From: Emydura subglobosa
Taxonomy: Eukaryota; Chordata; Testudines; Chelidae
Length of the DNA stretch: 64,000 bases
Reading direction: 5' to 3'
Assembly: GCA_007922225.1 (NCBI GenBank)
Contig: ML679954.1
Span: 27,570,240 to 27,634,239, forward strand
The position numbers and the translations under genes were made by a program. Shown piece after piece: positions 1 through 9,884 of this stretch. Within the stretch, counting starts at the first letter, position 1. Each line of letters begins with the position of its first letter. The notes beneath the pieces were generated by a model that was not told where the DNA came from, searched no databases, and saw only the letters and a program-made list of their open reading frames with translations.

Positions 1-561
1 TCCACATGCAGTTTCTTAGATGCCCAAGCCTGTATCTGAAGGTGAGGGCCTTTGTTTTATATACCACTGATTTATATACTAGCAATATAATATTCTAGCG
101 TTATTGTCTATCCCATTCTCTATACATCTTAACATTTTGCTTTAATTTTTACCCACTGTGGTGCATTGAGCAGATATTTTCACTGATCTAAAGTATGCCT
201 CTCATAGTGTCTGAGTAGTTCAAGTTATTCCTTCAAATATGCATAATCATCCATTTGTCTACAATGAATTTCACCTACCATCAAGTAGCCCAATTCTTTA
301 GCTTTGTTAGGTCCTGTCAGGATACCCAGAGTTGACCCTTGTCTTGACTAACATGAATTATTTGGTGTCATCTGCACAGTTTGCCACCTCATGAGTCACC
401 AACCCCATTTTGAGATCATTAAAAAACAAGACTTGTCCACATATAGATTTTTGGAGGCATTTTCAATCTCCATACATATTGAAATATGACTGTGTTTCTT
501 CTATGTTTTCTGTCTAACAGTTTCTAGTTTGGCTCCAAACTCTTCTCATCCCAGTGACTTC
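1..561. other. No recognisable feature
   Basis: AT-rich sequence on both strands with no coding region, repeat family or structure that I can recognise. The short open frames starting near 529 belong to the GC-rich MITE that follows. Confidence 0.5.
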
Positions 562-848
562 TTATGTTATGTCTACATGGGGATCAAAGCCCCGAGACAT
601 GGCCGTGGCTGGCCTGGGTCAGTCAACTCAAGATCACAGGGCTGGGGCTCCAGCGCTAAAAAATTGCTGTGTAGATGTCCAGGCTCAGACTGGACCCCAA
701 GCTCTGGGACCTCCATTCTTGCAGGGTCCCAGATCTCAGGCTCCAGCCTGAACCAGAGTGTCAACACAGGATTTGTCAGCTCTAGAGGCCGAGCCCAAGT
801 CAGCTGACCCAGCTGTGGGGTTTTTTTATCCCTGTGTAGACATAGCTT
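562..848. mobile_element. GC-rich palindromic MITE (hAT-like)
   Basis: The ends are inverted copies of each other: ATGTCTACATGGGG near 569-582 and CCCTGTGTAGACAT near 830-843. The interior also folds: GTGTAGATGTCCAGGCTC near 670 faces the GAACCAGAGTGTCAACAC stretch near 750-768, with a GGGACC/GGGTCCC centre near 708-728. The block is much richer in G+C than its surroundings. Known biology: nonautonomous hAT-type MITEs with TGTCTACA-type ends are very common in turtle genomes. Inference: this is one, and the 92-, 102- and 65-codon open frames inside it reflect GC content, not genes. I could not fix a target-site duplication, so the boundaries are approximate. Confidence 0.7.
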
Positions 849-1212
849 TAGTTTCCTCTTTAGCCTCTTGGGATTAGCCATATTCCTTTGAAATCTTTCT
901 TGTTTGAGTTCTGTTCCAAGTCAACCTACTCCAGTTCCTCAAAACTAAACCAACAGTGTGCAGACCTTCAGCTTAATTTAAAGATGCCAGAACTTTAATC
1001 CTACCTACAGGAACCTCAGTATCCCCAAAGCCAGAGGTTAAAATGTCTCAGGCTTGCACACTACCTCCATCAACATGTGTTTATATTTCATAATAACAAA
1101 CAGACTCTGTGAGTGATAACACATAGGTAGTAAAGTAGAATCAGTACAATAAAAACTGCAATAGTGTCCCATTTGTTAGAGAAATATACATCATTCTAGA
1201 TTACTTTATTGG
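849..1212. other. No recognisable feature
   Basis: AT-rich sequence, nothing recognised on either strand. Confidence 0.5.
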
Positions 1213-1394
1213 TACAGTAAAAACAGCCTTAGAGACCACCTCTGAAGAGAGACCACCTGTCACAAGCGACTACTTACAGAGGCCATGGAACATCACCCTT
1301 TCTAGAGTACAAACCTTTGTAGAAAGACCATCTCTCACAAGCAACCGCTTTTGCTAACTCCCAGGAGTGGTTGCTCTTGGCAGGTTTTACTGTA
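1213..1394. mobile_element. Tigger/pogo-type MITE
   Basis: The element starts CAGTAAAAACAGCCTT at 1215 and ends TTGGCAGGTTTTACTG at 1392, whose reverse complement is CAGTAAAACCTGCCAA. These terminal inverted repeats are flanked on both sides by TA (1213-1214 and 1393-1394), the target duplication made by Tc1/mariner-superfamily transposases. CAGTA-type ends are typical of the Tigger/pogo branch. The roughly 178-bp interior has no coding capacity. It contains a repeated motif: AGAGACCACCTCTGAAGAG and the following GAGACCACCTGTCACAAGC near 1231-1267, then AAGACCATCTCTCACAAGC near 1323. A nonautonomous copy; it would have needed a transposase supplied elsewhere. Confidence 0.8.
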
Positions 1395-3420
1395 TTCTGA
1401 AAATTGTATAGTTGAAAAACTACAACCACCACTTACGGACATCTAATGGGTTAATCTGGCATAATTTCAATGCCCCTTCCATGTGAATAAACTCCTGCTT
1501 CATTTCAAATAAATTACCCAATTCAAAAATTATTTGAACAGTAAGGCACAAATAAGTGAGCATTATTGTTTGCTGGTTGACCAGATAAGCAGTTAAACAT
1601 CTAGAGGTGAAATGGAGGACAATTAACATACTAGCCCTCTCAATTATCATACAATGCCCACTTCTCAGGGAATTAGAGCTATTATGATCTACTATGAATA
1701 AATAAGTATTTTAGCCCTCAAAGGGTAATGCAATAGTCTTGAAAATCTTTGTATAAGACCGTGGCTTTATCAGTTATATTTTACAGTTAGTATAAACCCT
1801 GGTTGTGTATGAGAGGATAAAGACTGCTGATGAGTTTGTCATTTTAATTTCTGCTCCCATATTACCACATTGCATTTCTCCTATACGCCTACCCTAAATG
1901 TTGTTAAATAAAGTAAAGGAAAAAAGACTTGTTTTTTGCAGTCTTCTCCTTTTATAAAATGTGATCAGCAGAAAACAATATCTATGTAAAGACATAAATA
2001 GTGGATAGAGTTGCACAAATTCTGCATACATTGTTTCCTACAGTAATGAACATCCTGTAAAAGTAAATGTTTTGATGATACTCAGCAACACTCAAGAGTA
2101 CCTGAAACTGAAATATTCAAGGGAACTCAAGCACAGCTTCAAAGAGACAGAAAGACGAAAGAGGATATCTCTGTGTACTGAATCTCCTACAGTCTAGTAG
2201 GGCATTTGTTTGTATTCAGTGTTTACAGAAAATGTTCTTCCTGGGACATTTTGACCCAAATTCTTTGAATCTTTATCAACAGAGTTGCTGATTTCCTTTA
2301 CAGCTGCCAAGTTTATGAGTTTCATACTCATCTTCCCAGCAGACAGAAAAAAACCTAAATATATGATCATTTTAAAAGAGCCTGAATACAAAAGAAAGCT
2401 TTAGAGGACCCAAACAGTGGACCATATGTGAAATCAAATGGGCAAGCCATTAACATCAGCTGTGAACATATTGTACCAACTGGGAATGAAAATAAAACAT
2501 TCAACAACCAACTGTTATAAATCTGTAAATAGTCAAGCTAATTCCTATTGGTTCCAAATGTACATGAATAGGGCTACTCTTCAGGGCCTCATTGTCCTGT
2601 TCATAGGTAATGTGGCATATTTGTTTCTGAAAAACCTGCAGAGTTAGAGGATTTAGTATAAAAATCAGTCCTTGTATGTTAAAAGACTCCCGGGATTTTT
2701 GAAACTGTATCCAAAGATTACAAAGCAAGGAGAATGAAATACTGAATTATTTTGCTGCAATTCTTCTATATACAAGTGCACACCATGAAAAATTCCCATT
2801 GCACATTACGTAAAGAAATTGGCAGAGAATACTAGAAAATTTGCAGAGGGCACCAAACTACAGAGAATTTGTTCTGTAGCTGGCAAGTGTACTCCTACCT
2901 ACTAGTTGCTTCACATTTAATAATGTATGTTGTGAACAGATGGATAGAATGTCAATAAGGCTTTCTGTATCATCAGTGGTAATGAAATACTGGAGTTTGA
3001 ATGCTTAATAGAAGAGAAAACAAAAATCCTGGAATAAATTTGTCAATGTCCTACATGCAATACTTTAGCAGTGCTTTAACACTGTTAATATGAGGCCATG
3101 CATTTCTTCTAACTGGATCTACTGTAGTTGAGTGCCAAAACAAAAAAATGTAGGATAACTTTTTGTGAGAGGAAAATAAGGTAAGAGAAAATATCCTGAA
3201 TCAGTCAACTTGACTGGTAACTAGAAGGGCAACGTCATTCCTCCTTTCTTTCCATTTATCAATGTAAGAGGAACTAAGACAAAGTCAATAGCAAATCCCG
3301 CTCTTCCAATCTGATTCAGAAACTTGATTGTGAATCATCTTTTTTTTTTTTATTTTTTAAATAATTACAAAAATAAATGCTTCTCATTTTAATTATCTGG
3401 AATAAGGAATAAATATTGTT
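1395..3420. other. Unrecognised AT-rich DNA with a faint CR1-like stretch
   Basis: No gene or clear repeat. Near 2830-2870 the sequence TTTGCAGAGGGCACCAAACT resembles the CR1 segment that encodes the FADDT motif of reverse transcriptase. The similarity is too short and worn to call an element. The few 60-76 codon open frames here show no recognisable motif. Confidence 0.45.
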
Positions 3421-3812
3421 AATGAAATCTGCAGAGGGTACAAAAATGGAAGGGTTTTGCAAACACCAGTAAAGAAAAATTATATCTCAAAAATTATATC
3501 TGGGCCTCAAGAGATTAGACACAGACAAAAGAATCAAAATTAGAGCCATCTTGGGAAAATGTCAGCTAAAGTATGTGTGGGAAATAATCTGAAATAGTCA
3601 AAAGGGAGAAGAAATCTTAGAAGCAGCAATTCTGAAAGATACCTGGGAGTAAGAAAATGCAAAAAATTAAATTCAAGTTTTCATTGTGATATGGATCCAA
3701 CAGACAATGCTATATTTGGTAGCATACGCAAAAGACATCACGTCACTTAGCAGGGAGAGAATATTTCTTCTATATACACCTCTGTTTTAATCCCACCTGG
3801 AATAAAGGCTTG
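3421..3812 (+). mobile_element. Old CR1 LINE fragment (RT region)
   Basis: This stretch follows the layout of a CR1 reverse transcriptase from the catalytic FADDT block onwards. AATCTGCAGAGGGTACAAAA stands where intact copies have tttgcagatgacacaaaa. Further on come a block matching the AKCxxLHLG/NNLK stretch near 3550-3600, the segment for RDLGV near 3635-3655 (GATACCTGGGAGTA), and TCCCACCTGGAATA near 3791, where copies encode the PHLEY motif. There are many substitutions and no long open frame, so it is an ancient dead copy on the plus strand. The 3' tail of the element is missing. Confidence 0.65.
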
Positions 3813-5050
3813 AAAAATCCACTTTCCAGTGTGGGAGGGACCAAAAAAATTATTATAACTTAATATATTAAAATCATTACAAAGGTGTTTGTACCTTTAA
3901 TTAATATTAAGGCATAGCTACAAAAATATTACCTCGAGGATACTTGAATGCTTCTTTTAAACCATGTATTTGTCAATATGTTGTATCTAAGAAGCAAGCC
4001 TTCATATAACTGCCTGATATCATTGTTATATGAATAAGTAAAATGTTTTGATGAATAGCAAGGTCATTTGATGCTAAACTAATTACTAATATAAGAAGCC
4101 ATTTAAGTATAGAATATTTATATTAATAGGAAATTAATTACTGGGAGAATACAAGCAAACCCTCATCCAACTCAAGAAGACAAGAAAATCATTGTTCCAA
4201 AAATTGTCATGTAGAGTCAACAACTTTTAGTTATTTAAGCTAAAAAGAGTTATTACTCTTATAAAAAGTCTTCTGAGAACTAAATCTTTTGTATAAAAAA
4301 CAGAAGTGTTTGGACTTTTGAAAACAGAATTTCATTTCCTGTGAAACTAATAAAATTGAAAGAATATCTCAGAAAATAGATTTAATTAAAAGGGAGCTAA
4401 AACCAACTTTAAAAAGTTATCTGGATCATTCCTGCCACAAGAAGAACAAAGGCAATTAAAACAATGCTGCATATTCATTAAATAGACTGCATATTCAGGA
4501 GCTGAAAATGTCATCTAAGCCAACCAAAGAGTGACAGCAACCAATTTACATCAAATTCATTTGATTGAATCAAATTTGATTTGATTCAAATTCAACCAAT
4601 TTGAATCAAAATAAGACTGAAAGAGATATTTTCTCCTATAATTTCATGAAAATAGGATTAATTTCAAGAAAAACGGAAGAAGAGTATAAAAGACTCTGAA
4701 GTGAGCACCCCACACATACACCCTCTTCTTCTCTGTTTAGACAGTAAGCACTACTTCATGAATCGTCTGGTCCATTTCTACAAGCAAACTGCCACAGATA
4801 GATAAGACAAAGAAAAAGAAAAGACTCAAGAAATAGAGAAGACTCAAAACTCAAAGAATAAACCAAACCAAAGAATGCCTTCCCACAACTTCAGCATGGA
4901 TTGTCGAAAAAATATCAACTAAAACATTACAAGGGATTAGATTTAAATTAGATTTGTAATGATTTTATTGGGGTGTGACAATGCTATTATAACTTTAGTT
5001 ACTAAGTTTCTCCTCTCTCTCCTTGTTCTATCCTTATTGGGTGGTCCCTT
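3813..5050. other. Unrecognised AT-rich DNA
   Basis: No gene or repeat family recognised. At 4549-4612 there is a low-complexity patch built from repeated ATTCAAAT/ATTTGAAT words that can fold on itself. Confidence 0.5.
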
Positions 5051-5074
5051 CTACCATAGTACTTGAGCACCTCA
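5051..5074 (-). mobile_element. MIR-like CORE-SINE, first part (split by CR1)
   Basis: CCATAGTACTTGAGCACCTCA is the start of an MIR-like SINE read on the reverse strand. It continues directly, without loss, at 6147 (CAATCTTTATCCTCACAAC). The intervening 1.07 kb is a CR1 copy, so the SINE was present first and the LINE inserted into it. Confidence 0.65.
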
Positions 5075-5968
5075 AAGAACTATGGGTTGGATGAATGGAC
5101 TATAAAATGGATAGAGAGCTGGCTAGATCATCGGGCTCAATGGGTAGTGATCAATGGCTCCATGTCTAGCTGGCAGTCAGTCACAAGCGGAGTGCCCCAG
5201 GGGTTGGTCCTGGGGCTGGTTTTGTTCAACATCTTCATTAATGATCTGGAGGATGGGGTAGATTGTACCCCCAGCAAGTTTGCAGATGACACTAAGCTAG
5301 GGGGAGTGGTAGATATCCTGGAAGGTAGGGAGAGGATACAGAGTGACTGAGACAAACTGGAGGATTGGGCCAAAAAAAATCTGATGAGGTTCAGCGAGGA
5401 CAAGTGCAGAGTCCTTCACTTAGGACAGAAGAATCCCATGCACAGCTACAGACGGGGGACCAACAGGTTAGGCAGCAGTTCTGCAGAAAAAGACTGGGGG
5501 ATATAATAGACAAGAAGCTGGATATGAGTCAGCAGTGTGCCCTGGTTGCCAAGAAGGCTAATAGCATATTGGGCTGCATTAGTAATAGCATTGCCAGCAG
5601 ATCGAGGGAAGTGATTATTCCCCTCTATTCAGCATTGCTGAGGCTGCATTTGGAGTATTGTATCCAGTTTTGGGCTCCCCACTACAAAAAGGATGTGGAC
5701 AAGTTGGAGAGTCCAACAGAGGGCTGGAGCACAAGACTTATGAGGAGAGACTGAGGGAACTACATTTGTTTAGTCTGCAAAAGAGAAGAATGAGGGGGGA
5801 TTTGATAGCAGCCTTTAACTACCTGAAAGGGGGTTACAGGGAGGATGGAGCTAGGCTGTTCTCAATGGTAGTAGATGACAGAACAAGGAGCAATGGTCTC
5901 AAGTTGCAGTGGGGGGGAGGTCTAGGTTGGATATTAGGAAAAGGTTTTTCACTAGGAGGGTGGTGAAG
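5075..5968 (+). pseudogene. CR1 reverse transcriptase C-terminal remnant
   Basis: The first frame (5063-5350) shows the RT core: the SGVPQG block near 5187-5204, LFNIFINDL at about 5224-5250, and the catalytic FADDT motif at 5279-5293, whose two aspartates bind the catalytic metals. A stop codon at 5348-5350 interrupts it. The reading then shifts frame: the segment with [17 protein letters not shown] and [14 protein letters not shown] lies in a different frame (about 5500-5715), and the C-terminal part beginning [18 protein letters not shown] lies in a third (about 5729-5966). With at least one stop and two frameshifts it cannot make a working enzyme. It has no endonuclease domain because the copy is 5' truncated. 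Confidence 0.88.
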
Positions 5969-6146
5969 CACTGGAATGGGTTACCTAAGGAGGTGGTGGA
6001 ATCTCCATCTTTAGAGGCTTTTAAACTGCGGTTTGACAAACCCCTGGCTGGGATGATTTAGCTGAGGTTAGCCCTGCTTTGAGCAGGGGTTGGACTATGT
6101 CACCTCTTGAGGTCCCTTCCAACTTTAATATTCTATGACTATGATT
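5075..6146 (+). mobile_element. CR1 LINE, 5'-truncated, with 3' end
   Basis: This is the 3' kilobase of a chicken-repeat-1 (CR1) non-LTR retrotransposon. CR1 elements copy themselves by target-primed reverse transcription, and most copies lack the 5' part, as here. It carries the C-terminal half of the reverse transcriptase. It ends with the typical CR1 tail (GGACTATGTCACCTCTTGAG, then GGTCCCTTCCAAC, then the short terminal repeat TTCTATGACTATGATT). It lies exactly inside a MIR-like SINE whose two halves flank it. The preservation is much better than in the CR1 fragments at 3.4 and 6.8 kb, suggesting a younger insertion. Confidence 0.9.
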
Positions 6147-6300
6147 CAATCTTTATCCTCACAACATTTCTGTGAGGTAAGAAATTAGTGTTATCCCCGT
6201 TTTATAGATGGGAACTGAAACACAGAGAGACTAGTTTATCCAAGGTCGCACAGGAAGTCTATGGCAGAGCCAAGAATTCAACCCAGGGGTCTTCCAAATT
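6147..6300 (-). mobile_element. MIR-like CORE-SINE, second part
   Basis: This carries on the SINE broken at 5074. It shows the MIR/CORE-SINE landmarks in reverse orientation: TATCCCCGTTTTATAGATGG, GAACTGAAACACAGAGAGAC, CCAAGGTCGCACAGGAAG, and GGCAGAGCCAAGAATTCAAC, which is the old tRNA-related promoter (B box) side. MIR elements are ancient tRNA-derived SINEs shared across amniotes. The preservation is good. Confidence 0.82.
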
Positions 6301-6761
6301 ATCCTTCCTCTCTATTCACTTCAGCTTTCACCACAGCCATTTGGAACCCTCTGTGCAAAATGAAAAGAATGAGGTCAATCTGATTCTGCTGCTGCTTGGG
6401 AAAGCCGTGAGAAGCAGCAAAAACAGGGACTGGAAATGTCCACTGGGAAGGAGAACCAAGAAATGGAGATGAGCAATAACAGAACCCACCCCCCCACTTC
6501 AAAGCAAGAAAAATGGAGAAGAGATACAGTAGTGGAGAACCTCCATCCACCCACTATCACAGTAACCAGAAAGGTTGTGGCTTCAGAACGGGAAGAAGAG
6601 AGAGAGAGAGAGCGCTTCCCTTAGAACAATCAAAGTCAGGTTGTTTGAATGATGGAGGCTTCAAATTTATCAGACTCCTAATAGCCAAAGAGTATTTTAG
6701 TAGGTTTAGTAGGTCTCAGATTAGAATATGTTGGGTAATTTTTTCAAAGCTAGAATGATAT
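6301..6761. other. Unrecognised, with a short GA-rich tract
   Basis: No gene recognised. A (GA)n-like purine tract lies around 6594-6614. Open frames of 61-94 codons overlap on both strands without recognisable motifs. Confidence 0.5.
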
Positions 6762-7120
6762 GGACAAACTAGAGAAAGTTCAGAGAAGAGCAACAATTTA
6801 AAAGAGAATGTAATAATCCAGAAATATCTGAAGGGTGCAAAAACCACCAACCAAAGGAATTTAGTGTGCTGTAAAAAGGTATAACTAGGAGTAATGGGAA
6901 ATAAAGATTAGTCTAAATATTTCATCAGGAAAAAGCTCTTCCTGACAATGAGATGTATTAGGCTGTGAAACAGTATCCTAAGGAAAGGAGAGGAAACTTT
7001 CCACTTGGGATTTTAAAAACTAGAATTGACATAACATCAAAAACTTTTCTATCTGAAAGAATCCTACACTGGCAGAAAAATGGATTGGATGATCTAATAG
7101 GTCTTCTATCTCTCTAATAG
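6762..7120 (+). mobile_element. Degraded CR1 LINE 3' fragment
   Basis: The order of short matches follows the CR1 3' end: AGAGAAAGTTCAGAGAAGAG (the KVQRRA segment), GATTAGTCTAAATATTTCAT, AAAGCTCTTCCTGACAATGA, GGCTGTGAAACAGTATCC, then AAGAATCCTACACTGGCAG, TGGATTGGATGATCTAATAG and GTCTTCTATCTCTC, the usual last bases of this CR1 group. No open frame of note survives. An old copy on the plus strand. Confidence 0.75.
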
Positions 7121-7336
7121 TTGGTGCTATGGGAAGTCATCCTAAATGACTCAACAGAAAGTTATCATAATACTCATTCTTGTATTAATATAATAAATAG
7201 CAAGATTATGATGATTACAAACTTAGAGTTCTATTTTCAAGAAAGCATTTCAAGTATTGGAAAATGGACACTCCTCAGATGATGGAAGTTCTTCAAAGAT
7301 TTGCCAAAATATGGCACCAATATGGGATACCATTTA

Positions 7337-7417
7337 AGCATGTGATTAATTTTAAGTATCTGCTTAAGTCCCACTGATTTCAGTGGGAGTTAAACATATA
7401 CTTTAGTGCTACTTGTC
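7337..7417. mobile_element. Palindromic MITE of the AAGCATGTG family, short copy
   Basis: The core TCCCACTGATTTCAGTGGGA is a near-perfect palindrome at about 7370-7389. It is flanked by diverged inverted arms (CATGTGATTAATTTTAAGTA and GTTAAACATATACTTTAG). Related copies in this window at 15.2, 24.8 and 47.9 kb share the GTTAAGCATGTG and CAATCCTGCAA words. Confidence 0.6.
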
Positions 7418-7865
7418 CTTAACAAAGATGACCTCCAGAACCAGGACCTATATCAGAATCTTCAGAGGAAGTCTTCTCAAGAATATAGAGCTCTTCAGAG
7501 GAAGATTTCCAAAACATACCATGTGAAAACACTCTTTTGGGTGTTCAAGTTTTATACTTTCACATTAATTAACAAGATTTAATGCAGTGCTATTCTTTTC
7601 AATGAAAGGTAGAGACATACATGTATCTATATGCAAAGAGAAGTCCTTTTTTGTTGGACAGATTCACAGGTATCATTAACCAGCACAATGTTGTTTGATG
7701 TCATTCTGTTAAACATACAATGGAAAAGATGCTGAAATTGCTTTAAAAGTTATATTGTAAATTAGCTGTATTTTTGTCTTGACAACACTCTAACTATATT
7801 TTTCCTGTTCAAACGTTAATACTTAGCACTTACAACAGAGCACTTTTCATCAATTTATTCAGAAC
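7418..7865. other. No recognisable feature
   Basis: AT-rich sequence; nothing recognised. Confidence 0.5.
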
Positions 7866-7955
7866 ATTAAAGATGAGTAAGTATCATCTCCCCATCTTAC
7901 AGATAGGGAAACTGAAGAGTGAAGTGACCTACCCAAATTCCTACCCAAACTCCTG
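7866..7955 (-). mobile_element. MIR-like SINE fragment
   Basis: CATCTCCCCATCTTACAGAT, AGGGAAACTGAAGAGTGAAG and TGACCTACCCAAATTCCTAC follow the MIR core on the reverse strand (intact copies have ccccattttacagatgaggaaactgag and taacttgcccaaggtcac). Only the core is left. Confidence 0.65.
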
Positions 7956-8065
7956 ATTTTTTTCTGTTTCCAATTCACGGGACTATTTCCATTGAATGAC
8001 AGCATTATGTTAGTGGATGGGGGTTGCAAGACCACTGGGTTGCAAAAAGTTCTAGGAAGATCATG

Positions 8066-8423
8066 ACTAGAGCTGTTCAGAGACATGTAATTCTGTTTTG
8101 TAGAGGATTTAGAAATTTGATTTCATTCCAATTCTTAATGAAAACAAAATTTTTTGAAATTCTCTACAAAATATAAAGGAGTCCTGGATCTGGGGCACGA
8201 TGTCTAGCATGGACCATGGAAGCCCTTGGGTCCCTGACTCCAAGGCAGTCCACCAGACAGGCTGGCAAGGAGCCAAGTGGGTGAGCTGGGCAAGTTTTGA
8301 AACCTGCCATTCTCTCACAATTGTGTTGAAGTCAGACCATCTCTGAAACTTGTTTTCTTTTTGACAAAATTGGAAAATTCCAATGAAAAATGTTTTGCCA
8401 AATTTCTCCGACCAATTCTAGTC
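8066..8423. mobile_element. MITE with CTAGAGCTG ends (hAT-like)
   Basis: The left end GACTAGAGCTGTTCAGAG and the right end CTCCGACCAATTCTAGTC are inverted copies of each other (reverse complement of the right: GACTAGAATTGGTCGGAG). Inside, TTTTGTAGAGGATTTAGAAAT near 8096 pairs with TTTGAAATTCTCTACAAAA near 8153, so the left third forms a hairpin. A related element with AGAGCTGGTCAG / TGGCCACTCT ends lies at 24.94-25.31 kb. The middle (8180-8300) is more G+C rich. No coding capacity, and no clear target duplication found. Confidence 0.65.
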
Positions 8424-8619
8424 ACAATCATCTTCTGTTTCTCTCTGACCAGATGGAAAGAGTCCCAAAACTTTCTGTTGAAACATGGGGCTAAGTATTA
8501 GGGGACAGAAATTTTTTTAGAACAAATTTGATAGTGCAAAAGAACCAGACAATGAAAGAGACTTGACACAAAAGGGAAACTGAGACATCTAGTTTCATTG
8601 GCCAAGCTTAAAGAAATTA

Positions 8620-9547
8620 AACAGCCTCAGTGGTGAGCCAATTGGCAGACGACAGTTACTTGTTAATAAATGCAAAGTAATACACATTGGAAAAGATAGA
8701 CCCAACTATACATACAAAATGTCAGTGTCTAAATTACCTTCTCTCACTTAAGATAGATCTTGGAGTCATTGTGGAGAGTTCTCTGAAAACCTCTGCTCAA
8801 TGTGTAGTGGCAGTCAAAAAAGCTAACACAATGTTAGGAACTATTAGGAAAGGGACAGTATGACAGAAAATACCATAATGCCATTATATAAATCCACGAT
8901 ACTCCCACACCTTGAATACTGCACGCAGTTATTTTTGCCCCATCTTAAAAAAGGAATATTAGAATAGGAAAAAATACAGAGAAGGGCAACAAAAATAGGG
9001 TATGGAACAGCTTCAATATGCAGCAAGATTAAAAAGACAAGGACTGTTCAGCTTAGAAAAGAGACTGAGAAGGGATATAATAGAGGTCTATAAAATCATG
9101 AACGGTATGAAGAAAGTGAATAAGGAAGTGTTATTTACTCCTTCATATAACACAAGAACCAGGGGTCACCCAATGAAAATAGGCAGCAGGTTTAGAACAG
9201 CCATAAGGAAGATCTTCACACAATGCACAGTCAACCTGTGGAGCTCTTTGTCAGAGAATGTTGTGAAGGCCAAAACTATAACTGGGTTCAAAAAAGAATT
9301 AGATAAATTCATGGATGATAGTTCCATCAATAGATATTAGCCAAGACAGTCAGGGATGCAACACCACACTCTGGATGTCCCTATACCTATGACTGCCAGA
9401 AGCTGTGACTGAACGATAGGGAATAGATCACTTGATGATTGCCCTGTTCTGTTCATTCCCTCTGAAACATCTGGCACCAGTCACTATCTAAAGATAGGAT
9501 ACTGGATTATATGGACCATTGGTCTGACCTAGTATGGCCATTTTTAC
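8620..9547 (+). mobile_element. CR1-type LINE 3' portion, plus strand
   Basis: From about 8640 the sequence encodes, with stops, the post-catalytic RT segment (KWQLLVN-like, then CKVIHIGKDRPNYTYKMS). It then covers the C-terminal domain and ends with the CR1 tail CCTGTTCTGTTCATTCCCTC, ACTGGATTATATGGACCATT and GGTCTGACCTAGTATGGCCA. The 3' untranslated region after the stop near 9340 is about 200 bp. This is a different CR1 subfamily from the copy at 5 kb. The 5' part, including the catalytic aspartates, is missing. Confidence 0.88.
9002..9340 (+). pseudogene. LINE ORF2 C-terminal domain remnant
   Basis: A 112-codon open stretch keeps the C-terminal domain of the LINE polyprotein: RRDIIEVYKIMNGM, then SYNTRTRGHPMKI, NLWSSLSENVVKAKTI and GFKKELDKFMDD. 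These are family landmarks found at the end of CR1/L2-clade proteins. Upstream, the same protein is broken by several stops between 8700 and 9000, so this is a leftover tail, not a gene, despite starting at an in-frame ATG. Confidence 0.85.
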
Positions 9548-9761
9548 GATCTTTCCCTCCCCCAGAACTCACCATGCTCATTACAGGTTGGCCACCTACC
9601 TCCCATCTGCACTGAATCAGCATTTACCACTTCTGTCTTCACCTTCTTTTGTGCTCTTGCCCTTTCTTCTTCTCCTCCCATCTCTCTTTTTTCTCCCACA
9701 CACAATAAGATTTTTTGCCAGTTTTTTTTATTATTATTATTATTTTTGTTTGAGTCTTACA
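9548..9761. repeat. Pyrimidine-rich tract and short (TTA)n
   Basis: C/T-rich sequence runs from about 9630 to 9700, followed by a T run and (TTA)n-like tract at about 9722-9747. Low-complexity DNA; the 86-codon open frame here is a by-product of the pyrimidine bias. Confidence 0.65.
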
Positions 9762-9884
9762 GGTGGTGCATCATCCCCTGCTGCACTAAATTGACACTTC
9801 TGAAAGTAGCAGCCTTGGATTGACTGACTAGAGCCATTGCATGCAGAAGTGTCAATTTAGTGCAGCAGGGGATGGTGTTGCAGC
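9762..9884. repeat. Hairpin: perfect 31-bp inverted repeat
   Basis: The 31 bases at 9772-9802 (starting CATCCCCTGCTGCACTAAAT) are exactly the reverse complement of 9844-9874, with a 41-base loop. Weaker pairing extends a few bases outward (GGTGCAT versus GTGTTGC). No mismatches in 31 positions is unusual among the worn repeats here, so the structure is either young or maintained by hairpin gene conversion. Most likely a foldback MITE; no coding content. Confidence 0.9.

Noticed and set aside
529..881. 92- and 102-codon frames on opposite strands
   Set aside because: Both are inside a G+C-rich palindromic MITE.
9002..9340. 112-codon frame as a possible host gene
   Set aside because: It is the C-terminal tail of a CR1-type LINE protein and is followed by the LINE 3' end.
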